Positions 46,392-56,700 of a stretch of 64,000 nt of DNA are shown one piece after another (the stretch's first letter is position 1; each line of letters starts with the position of its first letter). Source of the stretch: Marinomonas sp. THO17 (GTDB lineage Bacteria; Pseudomonadota; Gammaproteobacteria; Pseudomonadales; Marinomonadaceae); the NCBI RefSeq assembly GCF_040436405.1, contig NZ_AP031575.1, positions 872,501 through 936,500 of the forward strand, given 5' to 3'. The position numbers and the translations under genes are program-made. The notes below the pieces were generated by a model, which was not told the DNA's origin, did no database searches, and worked only from the letters and a program-made list of their open reading frames with translations.

Positions 46392-46879
46392 CGAAAACTA
46401 AAGGGGGTACGAATAAGTCTGATGGTCTTGACGTAAAAATAACGCTCTTTTATTGACCGCTTTTTTTCAAAGAAAGTTTTTAAAGAAAGCTTTCAAGACA
46501 AGTTCTCCATCCTGTTTTGAAAGCATTAATCAAAATAAAGAGCATATATCTCACGTCTAGCAGCAAGCTTGTATGCTTGCCATATCGACCTATATTTTTT
46601 ATCGCTCTTCTTTGACGACTTAAGAGAAATAGTCTCATTTGGCAAAGTGCAATGGATATTATTAAGATTTCAACTCACTTTCCTATTGAGAAGCCATTTC
46701 TCTGCTAATCATCAAGTTGAGATGACTTATTCCTAATTTCCCTGGCGCAAACACAAAAATACTATTCGTATCTGCTAACGGAAAACATAAGAATGCTAGG
46801 GGAGATATGAGCAAGTCCACTGACTTCGGTATCGTTTAAAAGACTTATTCATGCCTTCCCTATGATTAAGAGGCCTAAT

Positions 46880-48019
46880 ATGAATATTATTGATTTAAAT
46901 ATCATAGGAAATTCTGATGTTATAAAGCAGCTTAGAAGTACCATTAAAATGATGTCGAAATACCCTACCACGGTATTGATTACTGGTGAAACAGGTACAG
47001 GTAAAGAGCTGGTCGCCAGAGGGTTACATTACGGTGGCAACCTAGCGGATCAACCCTTTGTTGCGATCAATTGCTCTACTTTTTCCGATGAATTATTTGC
47101 TAGTGAATTATTTGGCTATAAAAAAGGCGCCTTTACTGACGCCAAGGCTGATAAAGACGGCATTCTAAAATCCATTCATAGCGGCACCATTTTCCTAGAC
47201 GAAATTGACAGTCTTTCCCTCAAATCTCAGGCTGCCTTATTAAGAGTATTACAAGAATCCGAGTTTCGCCCCATAGGTTCAAATCAAGTCATAAAAACAA
47301 ATGCGCGCTTTATTGCGGCATCCAATTGCAGGTTGGAAGAGAAAATAGCAAGCCAAGATTTCAGGCAAGATTTGTTTTTCCGTCTGTACATTCTGTCGAT
47401 TAAGGTGCCTTCTCTTAGAGAAAGAAAAGAAGATATTGCGACATTAACCCACTTCTTTATTGATAAACTGAATCATCAATATGGATTAAATAAAAAAGGC
47501 ATATGCCAAGACTTACTCCATTCCTTCATGGATTATGAATGGCCAGGCAATGTACGAGAACTAGAAAACGCCATACACAGATACTATCTCATGGTATCGG
47601 GAGAATGGCTTGATTCCTCTGAAGAACTCGACACCCCGTTACTTTCAGGCTCAGATACATCACAGTTAGTATCCTCTTCCAACGATAGTCTAGAACACGA
47701 TAGCCTAGAACACGATAGTCTAGAAATTACTCCCAGCAAACCTGTCTATGATGAAACACTGTCAAGCGTATACCAGCACTCAATTAAAGAAGCTTTAGAA
47801 ATAAGCTTTGATAAAAATAATCCAGCTGAGGAACTGAATTTTACCAATGCCAAACGTCGTGCCATTGAAACCTTTGAAGCAAAATTCGTATCGCGTTTAT
47901 TACACATCACAGAAGGCAATGTGACCAAAGCCGCCAATCTATGTGGAAAAGAAAGACGGGCATTTGGCAAATTAGTGAAAAAATATCACATTAAAAAAAT
48001 CGACGTAAATTTGTATTGA
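46880..48019 (+). CDS. Sigma-54-dependent activator (AAA+ and Fis-type HTH, no receiver domain)
   Basis: A 379-aa enhancer-binding protein: Walker A TGETGTGKELVA (~33-44), sigma-54 contact loop GAFTDA (~87-92; canonical GAFTGA has Gly instead of Asp), Walker B GTIFLDEID, R-finger region FRQDLFFRLYIL, and C-terminal helix-turn-helix EGNVTKAANLCGKERRAFGKL. No N-terminal sensory domain, so it acts by level or partner protein. Linker ~270-280 has three tandem HDSLE-type repeats from 15-bp units. Start at 46880 follows AGAGG. Position beside vgrG suggests a VasH-like role in T6SS control. Confidence 0.88.
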   Translation: MNIIDLNIIGNSDVIKQLRSTIKMMSKYPTTVLITGETGTGKELVARGLHYGGNLADQPFVAINCSTFSDELFASELFGYKKGAFTDAKADKDGILKSIHSGTIFLDEIDSLSLKSQAALLRVLQESEFRPIGSNQVIKTNARFIAASNCRLEEKIASQDFRQDLFFRLYILSIKVPSLRERKEDIATLTHFFIDKLNHQYGLNKKGICQDLLHSFMDYEWPGNVRELENAIHRYYLMVSGEWLDSSEELDTPLLSGSDTSQLVSSSNDSLEHDSLEHDSLEITPSKPVYDETLSSVYQHSIKEALEISFDKNNPAEELNFTNAKRRAIETFEAKFVSRLLHITEGNVTKAANLCGKERRAFGKLVKKYHIKKIDVNLY

Positions 48020-48058
48020 AGTGCCATGTGATAAACCACCATATACCACAGGGCAAGT

Positions 48059-48505
48059 ATGAAGAAGTTTATCCTGGTATTGATTAGTCTTCTGCTCGTT
48101 GGCGTGATGGTCACTCTGTATTTACCTACTTTGCCAACGACCAATCAGCCAATAACACCTGCCTATCAGCTTGATAAGGAGTCCCTGACGAAACCTTATC
48201 CAATGGCTTCATTCTTGTTAATTACCCCCTTCCCCAAAGAAACAAAGTTTGCCCTGAGAATTGGCTTATACAGTGAATTAAGCCAAGCCATAGACAAAGC
48301 CAAGCTGCTTAACGCTTCCTCTCCTACTGATTTGGTCACTATTATCAAGGCCATCGATCTGCAAAGAGAATGGTATTTTTTATTGGCTGGCCCTTATTCA
48401 ACCCCTTTGTTAGCAGAGCAAAAAAAACAAGCATTACAAAATCAGCAAATATCATCTACACTCAGCCTATGGCCTGAAAAGGCAAATACCAATGAGGATG
48501 AGTAG
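48059..48505 (+). CDS. Single-span membrane protein with SPOR-like domain
   Basis: A 148-aa protein with an N-terminal signal anchor (~4-24, ILVLISLLLVGVMVTLYL) and a C-terminal ~75-residue segment FALRIGLYSELSQAIDKAKLL...REWYFLLAGPYSTPLLAEQKKQAL, which follows the SPOR pattern of peptidoglycan-binding domains. It is 39 bp after the activator gene and 8 bp before the next gene, probably one operon. Role in secretion is a guess from context. Confidence 0.68.
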   Translation: MKKFILVLISLLLVGVMVTLYLPTLPTTNQPITPAYQLDKESLTKPYPMASFLLITPFPKETKFALRIGLYSELSQAIDKAKLLNASSPTDLVTIIKAIDLQREWYFLLAGPYSTPLLAEQKKQALQNQQISSTLSLWPEKANTNEDE

Positions 48506-48513
48506 CTTACTGG

Positions 48514-49026
48514 ATGAATTACTTACCACCGCTTCGACGTTATCAACAGATGGTCAGAGTCGTAAGGGATAAACATGATCAAAATCCCGCCAAACCTGCG
48601 ACGCATTTAACGCTGGGCAACGCTTTTGGCGGTAAACTCGCTGAGTCAATGTTAGAGGAAGATGTCTCTGCCACACAAATTCGCCTTCGCACCTTGGAAA
48701 CCATGAATTTACCCGCTGGATCATTACGTCGTCCGGGTGAAATAAAACCCGGTGGACTATTACCCACTCGAACCAACTCCTCATTGTTTCACAAACTCAA
48801 CCAGCCTATTAGAAATTACATGCAAGGGGGGAAAACTCGTCACCCCGGTAATCGCACGGATGCCGCAGTGGGCACAAAATTTCAAACCCAACTTTCACCG
48901 CAATCCCCAAATAATAGGCGCCCTCATCATACGCCTATCAACTTACATGAAAAGCATGCAGATCATCGCAGCGAGCAGCACCATCCAGCGCCACATCGTC
49001 ATCAATCTTTAGTGTCAAAACATTAA
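48514..49026 (+). CDS. Unknown protein, possible frameshift at a G6A4 tract
   Basis: A 170-aa reading frame starting MNYLPPLRRYQQMVRVVRD, no family recognised. The first ~108 residues look like a normal soluble protein; after QGG at ~105 the tail becomes very His/Pro/Gln-rich (HHTP, HEKHADHRSEQHHPAPHRHQ). The change is at GGGGGGAAAA (48826-48835). Skipping one base there gives a tail GKLVTPVIARMPQW... ending at 49012 with hydrophobic helices. Third-base use favours the annotated frame, so I keep it, but a phase-variable tract or assembly indel is possible. Confidence 0.5.
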   Translation: MNYLPPLRRYQQMVRVVRDKHDQNPAKPATHLTLGNAFGGKLAESMLEEDVSATQIRLRTLETMNLPAGSLRRPGEIKPGGLLPTRTNSSLFHKLNQPIRNYMQGGKTRHPGNRTDAAVGTKFQTQLSPQSPNNRRPHHTPINLHEKHADHRSEQHHPAPHRHQSLVSKH

Positions 49027-49102
49027 CCCAAGTTAAAAGGGTGGCTCCCCATTATACTCCTTACTAATATCAATTGACGCATCGCCCCACCTGCATTTCT
49101 TG

Positions 49103-49501
49103 TTAGGACAAAATCATTACCTTAGGCTGAGAAGGGGTAAGCGTTATTCCTGGCGCATTAGGCACCATACCATTTTGCCCTGTTGGTGATAGCATTTTGG
49201 TCGCCGGCATAATCGAAGTGAATACTTTCACACTACCAAACACATGACGTGAAGGACCAATAATAAGACTGGACACCACCCCCATAGCAATCCCGGCCTG
49301 ATTACCATTTGACATAGGTATCATGGTCATTAAGTTATGATTAGGCATTGCCATAGTAAAAATATTTGGCACATTCGGTATTGCTGTCGCTGTCATCGCG
49401 ATATTAGGGTATGGAATGGGTACCACAGCTAAGGCGATGATGGTTTTACACACATCTGGAAAACCCAGATTCATCGCTGGCATTTGTGTATTGGCAAACA
49501 T
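49103..49501 (-). CDS. DUF4150 PAAR-like protein
   Basis: A 132-aa DUF4150 protein: NLGFPDVCKT, VVPIPYPNIA, MTMIPMSNGNQAG, GPSRHVFGSVKV, NAPGITLTPSQPKV are the family's landmarks. It is thought to cap the VgrG spike, as PAAR proteins do, and to carry cargo. It is only the PAAR-like unit with no toxin extension. Last gene of the vgrG operon, 12 bp after DUF3540. Confidence 0.88.
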   Translation of the reverse strand: MFANTQMPAMNLGFPDVCKTIIALAVVPIPYPNIAMTATAIPNVPNIFTMAMPNHNLMTMIPMSNGNQAGIAMGVVSSLIIGPSRHVFGSVKVFTSIMPATKMLSPTGQNGMVPNAPGITLTPSQPKVMILS

Positions 49502-49513
49502 TGTTTTCCACCT

Positions 49514-50041
49514 TTAGCCCATGTTAATCCGTTCAGCATCAATGCGAACATCCTTCTCAGCACTAATAATTTGCTGCTTCCCTCTTATATTCAACAATCC
49601 TTTTGCATTAACAGAATAATGCCCAACATGTTGAAGCAAACTTTGAGCTTGTTGCAATAAAGTATTCGATACTGATACCACATAATCTTTGCTGATCATC
49701 CCTATCTTATTCAGTGACAAGAGTTCAATATTTTCAGTCCCTGTAAACTTAAGCTCAGGCGCTAGCCAATGCATTTTTTTGTCTGACGCTATGGTTAACT
49801 CTTCCGCTTCAGACGAACGCGAAAAAATATGAGAAATATAATATTCTTCAGCTATGCCAACAAAACCCACCTTATCGCCTAGACAAGGCTGAACCAGCAA
49901 ACTTACCGCTCCCTTTGCAACAAACACATCATCAATCACCCAGCATTGAGTGACTGCATCAAAATCTGTAATCACACCGTCGTATAACACAGCAACACAA
50001 TTAGGAAGAGGATTTGAACGTATTTTTAACAATGATTTCAT
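49514..50041 (-). CDS. DUF3540 family protein (T6SS spike accessory)
   Basis: A 175-aa protein fitting DUF3540: CVAVLYDGVITDFDAVTQCWVIDDVFVAKGAVSLLVQPCLGDKVGFVG at the start and a C-terminal IRGKQQIISAEKDVRIDAERINMG, possibly beta-helical like gp5 tails. In many T6SS loci DUF3540 accompanies DUF2169, pentapeptide and DUF4150 genes. Its start overlaps the preceding stop in ATGA. Role: adapter or extra spike piece (inferred from family neighbourhoods). Confidence 0.78.
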   Translation of the reverse strand: MKSLLKIRSNPLPNCVAVLYDGVITDFDAVTQCWVIDDVFVAKGAVSLLVQPCLGDKVGFVGIAEEYYISHIFSRSSEAEELTIASDKKMHWLAPELKFTGTENIELLSLNKIGMISKDYVVSVSNTLLQQAQSLLQHVGHYSVNAKGLLNIRGKQQIISAEKDVRIDAERINMG

Positions 50042-51105
50042 GCGGTCACTCCGTAGCTTGCTAGTTTTTCATCAATATTTTGTTGATTCGAATCCGTTGT
50101 AAGTAATTGTGTCTTATCTGCTCCACGCCATTGACAGTCCTGTTCCTGTAATTGATGAATCGCCGTTCGTAACAACTTGGTATGACTAAAATCACATTCC
50201 TTCAAATTAGCGTAAGACAGATTAACGTAACTCAAATCAGCACGAGAAAAATCCACTTTCTCCCCTTCTAAGCCTTTCATCCAACATTGCGTCATCACAC
50301 AAGTTGCAAAGCTAGATTGAAGGATATGCGCTTGCTGAAAATTGGATTCCGTTAAATCTGCCTGATCAAAGGTACATTGCTGGATGGCACTTTCCATAAA
50401 TAAAGCTTGTTGCAATTGAGCTTGGCTAAAATCTACCTCCGTCAATTCGCATTTAGAGAAGTTAGAGCCTACAAGATCCGCTTTTGTAAATTGTGTCCCA
50501 ATAAAGCGACTCTCACTGCAGGTACAATAGGTTAATTTGGACTGATTAAAATTTTGTCCGCTAAAATCACACTCCAATAATAAGGCTTGTGTAAAACAAC
50601 AATCCTGTAATTGAATGGTGGTAAAATCCGTTTTTAACCAAACGATATTATAAAAAGTACATTCTTTATAAGTTGCCTGAGTGGAATCTATTTCAGATAA
50701 GGTCACCGTATCCCATTGACAAGCAACAAAGGTAACATCGGTAAAAAGGCATTGATGCCATGTGCTTGCTTGTATTTTAATTTCTTGCCAACGGCCACCG
50801 CTAAAATCGCATTCACTTAAGGTTGCCATTTCACAATCACTTTGCCAGGATGCCCCTTTAAAGTCGCACTGAATAAAGCTCGATTGTGGAACTTGGCACT
50901 GTTGAAGCTGGGTATTTTTAAAATCACATTGCGTAAACACTGTTCGAGTCATATCACATTGCTCAAAATGGCTAGCGTTAAAATCACAATTCAAAAATAC
51001 GCCGCCTTCAAGCACAGTGTGATCAAATGTCATTCCGCTCAAATCAAGTCCCATAATGGGTTGGCACATGGCTAACTTTTCTTCAATGAGTTTTAACTTA
51101 TCCAT
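50038..51105 (-). CDS. Pentapeptide-repeat protein (T6SS accessory)
   Basis: A 355-aa protein built almost entirely of A(D/N)LXX/CDF-type pentapeptide repeats (for example LSGMTFDHTVLEGGVFLNCD, FSRADLSYVNLSYANLKECD), predicting a right-handed quadrilateral beta-helix. Many units have Cys at the second-side position (ECDF, QCDF). Start at 51105 follows GAGGAGGAGG. It sits between the DUF2169 and DUF3540 genes, the usual place for the pentapeptide partner in this T6SS module. Confidence 0.85.
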   Translation of the reverse strand: MDKLKLIEEKLAMCQPIMGLDLSGMTFDHTVLEGGVFLNCDFNASHFEQCDMTRTVFTQCDFKNTQLQQCQVPQSSFIQCDFKGASWQSDCEMATLSECDFSGGRWQEIKIQASTWHQCLFTDVTFVACQWDTVTLSEIDSTQATYKECTFYNIVWLKTDFTTIQLQDCCFTQALLLECDFSGQNFNQSKLTYCTCSESRFIGTQFTKADLVGSNFSKCELTEVDFSQAQLQQALFMESAIQQCTFDQADLTESNFQQAHILQSSFATCVMTQCWMKGLEGEKVDFSRADLSYVNLSYANLKECDFSHTKLLRTAIHQLQEQDCQWRGADKTQLLTTDSNQQNIDEKLASYGVTA

Positions 51106-51121
51106 TTTCCTCCTCCTCATT

Positions 51122-53767
51122 TTAATGAATGGATGGCATTGGCCCTTGATGCATGCCTTTCATCAAACACATTTCAAACACAGACTCCGTCATATCGTTA
51201 TTAACCAATTCACAATCACGTAAATCCGTCTCAATAAATTGGCATTTGCGTAATGAACTACTGTTAAACATCGCTCCTTTGCAATTACAGCCTTCTAATC
51301 TTGCTAATGTCATAATGCAAAAATGAAACAAGGCTTGTTCAAAATCACCTTCTGAAAGCTCAGTTTCACCAAAATCACATTCAATAAAAACCGCCTCCTT
51401 GCCCTCACTTTGACTCATATCAACCCCTCGAAAACCACAACTGCGCCAGACACTCTTGCCAAGTTGTATTGCTTGTAAGTCTCCCTGATTACTAAACTGA
51501 ACTTTTTCGGCTTTTACTTTGCTAAAATCTGCCTTTTGTGCTTTTGTCTCCAGCATCATACAGCGCTCTAATGTGGCATTTTGCCAATGGCTCTCCTGCA
51601 ACTGGGTTTGCATGAAAATGCTGTTTTTTACTGTGCTATCTTGCCAATCACACTGTGTTAACTTCGCTTCCACAAAAGTCGCTTTATTGCATTCAACGCC
51701 CTGCATACAGCAAGCAAACATATCGACATTAGGTGCCATCACGTCATCCAAAATGGCGTTGTTAAAATCACAGCGATCAAACTGCGCCTGAGTGAAATTC
51801 GCATGACTTAAATTTGACCGCTCAAAACAGGTGTGTTTGGCTTGTACACTGGATAGATTCGCCTTCACTAAGTCACTTTGGATAAAATCTGCAGCATCTA
51901 AAGTGGCCAAGGTAAATACAGCCCCATCGAGACGACAGTCAATAAAATGACAGCCTGTTAAATTGGCTTTTTCTAACATCACATCACGCATATCCACACC
52001 AGAAAAATGCATTCCAGATAAATCGGCCCCCGCTAAATCCCTTCCTGCTAAAGAAGCCGAAACCGCCAGAAGTTCTTTCACCCAAGCACGAATTTGCCTT
52101 GGGCCATGTTCAGGTAATGGTAATGACAACGCGATAAGCGAAGGAGAATGTTGACGTGCTTCACGAGCTGACTTAGCAGACAACTCTTCTCCTTGCCGTA
52201 CTTTTTGTTGCTGTTCATCATTCAATATATTGGGCGATGGCAGGTAGCGCATCCACTCTGGTTCTTGATACGATGCTTGCGATATCAAATCCGTTGCCGT
52301 GACAAACACTCTCTGATTTACTCGCGCCTTCATACTCTGCGTTGACTCACTTGGCTTGTTCTGATCGCTTGTCGATTTCTCTGCTTGTTGCTGAGCGACC
52401 AATAATTGTCTGTCCGCCTTTTCACTCGCTTGATCTGCCATCTTTTTGGCATAGGCCAAATAAGGGCTTAAATCCACATCGCCACTGTCTATCAAGGCTT
52501 GAGGAATCGGACTAGGGGCGTCATCTTCTTGTTGTGAATCATCAAAGGAATCCACTGGAATAGGCACAGTTGGATTATCAGCTTGTATTTGAGCACGATA
52601 TTTTTGCCGGATATCCGCCACTTTTTGTTGCTGAGAACGTTTTGCCTCAGCGTGCATTTGATCATAAGCCTGTTGCTGTGTCTGAGTTTTAATCGGCATG
52701 AGTTGGGATTCATTAAACACATGCCCAAGGGCCGTTTCGGGATCGGTACGTAACGCCAAGACATGCTCATAATAGGCCATGTCACGTGGCTTATCGTGCG
52801 CACCCTCACAAGCCAACATAAGCTGTTTGATATCCAGACCATCGGAATCCTTAACCTCGGTCACACCACGATAAATTGCCATACCGAGTAAGAGCTCAGG
52901 AAAAAACCAAACCGTATCAATAGCGGTTTCCACTTCTCGAAAAACCAATGCCTCATCCACTTGCTGACGAATAAAAGCACGTACCTTAACGTCCGGTAAT
53001 GCCCCATCTATGCGAGGGTATTCACTGTGTAAACCTTGTAAGGAATAAACCGTCCCCGGCTGAATAAAGCCCTGTAACTGTTGATCTTCTGGTGCAGCAT
53101 TAAAAAGCTTAGCTTGAGTATCTTTGGGAAGTCCCGGATGATCATGATCTAACCAATCTTGATCATAAGAACCCTGATAACAAGACCGCTGTGGCCAAGT
53201 AATCTCTAAAGGCGCAAAACATGCTAATGATCGAACATGCTTGTCGGCTTTCGTGCTGTCTTTTTCAAGGTACAGATTTGGCAGCCAATAAACACCCGAC
53301 TCTTTATCCCGATATTTTTCTTCAATTACTCCAGTACCTAACGGATTATCAGCATAATCATAGGCCCCATAAGTCCTATGATAATTTAAAGGCATACAGG
53401 TAAATGCTTTTGGCTTACTCGCCAGATCAAATAGACCACCTTGCCAATGTCTGTCACCTATCACTTGTAAGATCTTTTTTGTCTTACCCAAAACCACCGA
53501 GACCCGCATTTTCCTTACCGGAACGGCATCGACAGCATAAGCACTGCCGGCTAACAACCATTCACCATGAGGTTTAGCAAAGCCCATATCCAGTAACGTA
53601 CCTTGACTTAAATAAGGCGCTAATCTTGGCCACTGACCATTCTCTGTCAGCAACTGTCTATCGGCCCCTAACTGAAAAAAACACATGGCGCCGACAGCAA
53701 ATTGATTGCCATTTAAACCATAGGTTTTACTGATGAGACTTAACTTACTCGGTTTAATAATTTGCAT
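51122..53767 (-). CDS. DUF2169 domain protein with C-terminal pentapeptide repeats
   Basis: An ~881-aa protein: DUF2169 at ~1-300 (GFAKPHGEWLLAGSAYA, MRVSVVLGKTKKILQVIGDRHW, YHRTYGAYDYADNPLGTGV), a charged Gln-rich central part ~370-480 with coiled-coil character, and pentapeptide repeats from ~560 to the end (LAGADLSGMHFSGVDMRDV...). DUF2169 proteins help load DUF4150/PAAR-like cargo on VgrG. ATG at 53767 is 2 bp after the vgrG stop; a GTG at 53782 overlapping vgrG is an alternative start. Confidence 0.85.
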   Translation of the reverse strand: MQIIKPSKLSLISKTYGLNGNQFAVGAMCFFQLGADRQLLTENGQWPRLAPYLSQGTLLDMGFAKPHGEWLLAGSAYAVDAVPVRKMRVSVVLGKTKKILQVIGDRHWQGGLFDLASKPKAFTCMPLNYHRTYGAYDYADNPLGTGVIEEKYRDKESGVYWLPNLYLEKDSTKADKHVRSLACFAPLEITWPQRSCYQGSYDQDWLDHDHPGLPKDTQAKLFNAAPEDQQLQGFIQPGTVYSLQGLHSEYPRIDGALPDVKVRAFIRQQVDEALVFREVETAIDTVWFFPELLLGMAIYRGVTEVKDSDGLDIKQLMLACEGAHDKPRDMAYYEHVLALRTDPETALGHVFNESQLMPIKTQTQQQAYDQMHAEAKRSQQQKVADIRQKYRAQIQADNPTVPIPVDSFDDSQQEDDAPSPIPQALIDSGDVDLSPYLAYAKKMADQASEKADRQLLVAQQQAEKSTSDQNKPSESTQSMKARVNQRVFVTATDLISQASYQEPEWMRYLPSPNILNDEQQQKVRQGEELSAKSAREARQHSPSLIALSLPLPEHGPRQIRAWVKELLAVSASLAGRDLAGADLSGMHFSGVDMRDVMLEKANLTGCHFIDCRLDGAVFTLATLDAADFIQSDLVKANLSSVQAKHTCFERSNLSHANFTQAQFDRCDFNNAILDDVMAPNVDMFACCMQGVECNKATFVEAKLTQCDWQDSTVKNSIFMQTQLQESHWQNATLERCMMLETKAQKADFSKVKAEKVQFSNQGDLQAIQLGKSVWRSCGFRGVDMSQSEGKEAVFIECDFGETELSEGDFEQALFHFCIMTLARLEGCNCKGAMFNSSSLRKCQFIETDLRDCELVNNDMTESVFEMCLMKGMHQGPMPSIH

Positions 53768-53769
53768 GA

Positions 53770-56700
53770 TTATAAAGTACACTTAACTGCTAGCATCTCA
53801 GCGACAATCCCTCGAATCTGTGACTCTATTGATGGCTGATTTGTTATAGCTGCAGGACCATATGAGAGTTGAACCTTAACACCTGCATTATTATCAATTG
53901 AAACATTTGCTCCTATATTTGTAGAAACGGACACACTTCCTCCAATATCTGTATTAACAGACATATTGCCTCCTATTGTAGTATTTAAAGCCAAACTAGC
54001 TCCAATTGTGGTATTGATAGAAGATCCAAGAGACAATTTGGTTGTTACGTCATTTGAAGCGCCAATAATGGTATTGGTTGAATTACTCACAGATAGCTTA
54101 GTATTTACTTCATTTGACGCCCCAATTGTGGTATTAATGCTATTACTAAGAGAAAGTCTGTTATTCACTTCATTTGACGCCCCTATATTCGTACTAATCG
54201 AGTTACTTGCTGACAAATTCGTTGATATTGAATTCGACTCACCAATGCTGGTATTAATTGAATTATCAAGCGACAACTTGGTAGTGACATCATGGCTCTC
54301 ACCTATCATGGTGTTAATGGAATTAGCCAGAGATAGTCTTGTGCTGATGTCATTTGTCATACCAACAAAAGTATTCATGCTGTTGGTTGCCCCTAGGCTG
54401 GTCGACAGATTATTTCTCACCCCAATAAAAGTATCATTTTGATTGGTGACTCCCATTGTCTGACTAACATGATCCGCATTACCGATAATCTGGGTGTTAC
54501 TGGTTGAATTTCCCATGGTAGTAGACCTACTTTCCGTATTGCCATTCATTAACGAGGTACTGTAGGTATTTCCTGTTGTGGTTGAGTCCGAATAGGTATC
54601 ACCAATTTGCTCATTTTTATTGATTACCTTGCCTTCTGTTTTTGAATGTGAATACACCACAGCGGTTGAGTCATAACTGTCCACACTGGGAGGTTCAGTA
54701 CCCGTGCCACTAAGATTGATGCTTTTTCCTTTTGTATGACTTTGACTCAAATTCGATCCATCCGACAAGCCATCGCAGATATCAATAATTTTTTGGTTTG
54801 GAATCCGACCATTAATAAAACTCAAATTATTTTCATCAATGGATTCCACAAATGGTCCTTGATACGAAATATTCACACTCTTGTTCGATTGGGAATAACT
54901 CTGACGAGTATTGTTGTAACTGACACTGTAATCTTGCTCACTGTAACTTTCACTGAAATGGCTACCTTGTGACACACTGGCACTGGCTAAACCTTGTGCG
55001 CCCTGTTCTGTGGTGGAATAGCTAAATGAAGTTCCCTTGTTATAACTCGCGCCACCAATATTCGCGCCCAACACCGAGCTATTGAGATAAGCCTCTTTAA
55101 CAATCTTGGTCGCGGTATTTAATTGTGGCGTGACTTCTTCGCCAAAATGGATACTCAAGCTATCACCATAACTGGTATTACAACTGCTTCCCCAATTGGT
55201 GTTAAAGCTCCAACTGTTGTTTTTCCAATAAGCGGGTTGAATGCTTTTCTGACCATGAGAAGACAGGGCCTGTTGAATTTGTGGGATTTCACTTTCGTTG
55301 TCGCCCCTTGCCACGATCACCATGGAGTTCACCGCTGGTACCGTCTCAGAACTGTCCGATAAGGCCACCCAGTGTTTAATAGAGGTGCCTTCATCGGTCG
55401 CAAACTGCACCACACAACCGATTTCTTTAAACCTTTGTGCAGGGAGATCCTCTCCTTCTCCTATGCTCACATGACCAAGTCGTGGGTCAAAGTTTGCTTT
55501 CTCAAAAAAATAGGCATCCTTAGGCACGGCGCTTTCTAACACCTTGGCCAGTACGCTGCCCTGATGGGTTTCTTGTAAATCATATGGGGTAATCAACACC
55601 GCTTTGCCATCCATCGAGGCAACTGACATGTCCGCGTTAGGATCAAATACAGTTTTGTCCTGAGTCACTTCTACGGATGTATTTTTTTTCATATAAAAAG
55701 GAATAGGGGTTGCTTCAATGGAGGCTGAATAAGGGGCCGTTTGACTTGCTTTATGAGTGATTTTAGTAACGGTAAAAAAAGCGTTATTGAATTGCTCTGG
55801 CATCAATTGCGTTGCGGTTTGCTTAGGTATCTTCGCAGATGGATCAAGAGGCATTTGCTGCAAATAAAATGCGTAGCCAGGGCTTAATAATGTGGACGTG
55901 CATTCCCCCGATAAAGTCGATTGCTGGCAGGCAAATTGACTGTCGAGATAAGACAAACTTTCTTCGGACTCGGCTTCATCAACCCCGTAAGAAAAGGCTT
56001 TGTAATAGGAGTAATCAACCTTATCGGTTTCCTCTGTGGTGGCCGTGATATAACTGTCATAGCCTGCCACCTCATTGCTTCTCCAATTAGGTTCTCGATA
56101 CACCAAGGTGGATTCCAAATGATTGGGCACCATGGTCACTTGGTATTGTAAATTACAGAGTAAATCACCCTGCTGTAAGCCGAGGGGTAAACTACTGGTA
56201 TAACTGTATCTCAGCCTCAAATAGCCTTGTTTTGTTCCGGGAATCAGCACATTTTCTGGCTGAGAAGTCTGATTAGAAAACACCAGTGTCAGCGCATCCT
56301 CACCGTGTACAAAGTAAAAATACACCGCCGCTTTTTTCATCAAGCGTTGCAACATGGCAAAATCCGTCTCTCCCGATTGCAGCCAATCCTGCTTACGCGA
56401 AGCGGCCAGCCCGGTAATATGAAATGCCAGTTTAAATTGTTCCCCAAAGCGCAGTAATTCTGGCTGTAATAAAGTCTCAAACACCTCTTGGATACGCATA
56501 TGTTTGTAAAGGTGGTATTTATTTCGCAAGGTCAAAGGAAACAGAGGGGATTGCATTTCTGCCGTGTATTCCCCTGGAGCACTCAGGCTTATAGACGAAA
56601 TCACTCCATAAAAATACCGTGATGGCAGCTCTTCAAGCTCATCAGGCGCGACCGTTAACAACTTAGTATTATCCACATCAAGGGGATCGAACACCAAGCT

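Larger units (their letters stand above)
45958..46879. other. ~920-bp AT-rich region before the sigma-54 activator gene
   Basis: No sizeable gene. It contains a near-consensus sigma-54 promoter (46158-46173), a small ORF of 27 codons (46308-46391) and a 9-bp inverted repeat (46315-46345). The long transcribed leader before the activator gene could encode an RNA or short peptide. Confidence 0.6.

Noticed and set aside
54001..54425. CRISPR-like regular repeats
   Set aside because: Units are degenerate, contiguous without unique spacers, and keep an open reading frame inside vgrG; no cas genes are near.
53966..54442. 158-residue reading frame opposite the vgrG repeats
   Set aside because: It is the antisense shadow of the 60-bp coding repeats; repetitive composition makes it open by default, and it has no ribosome-binding site or family.
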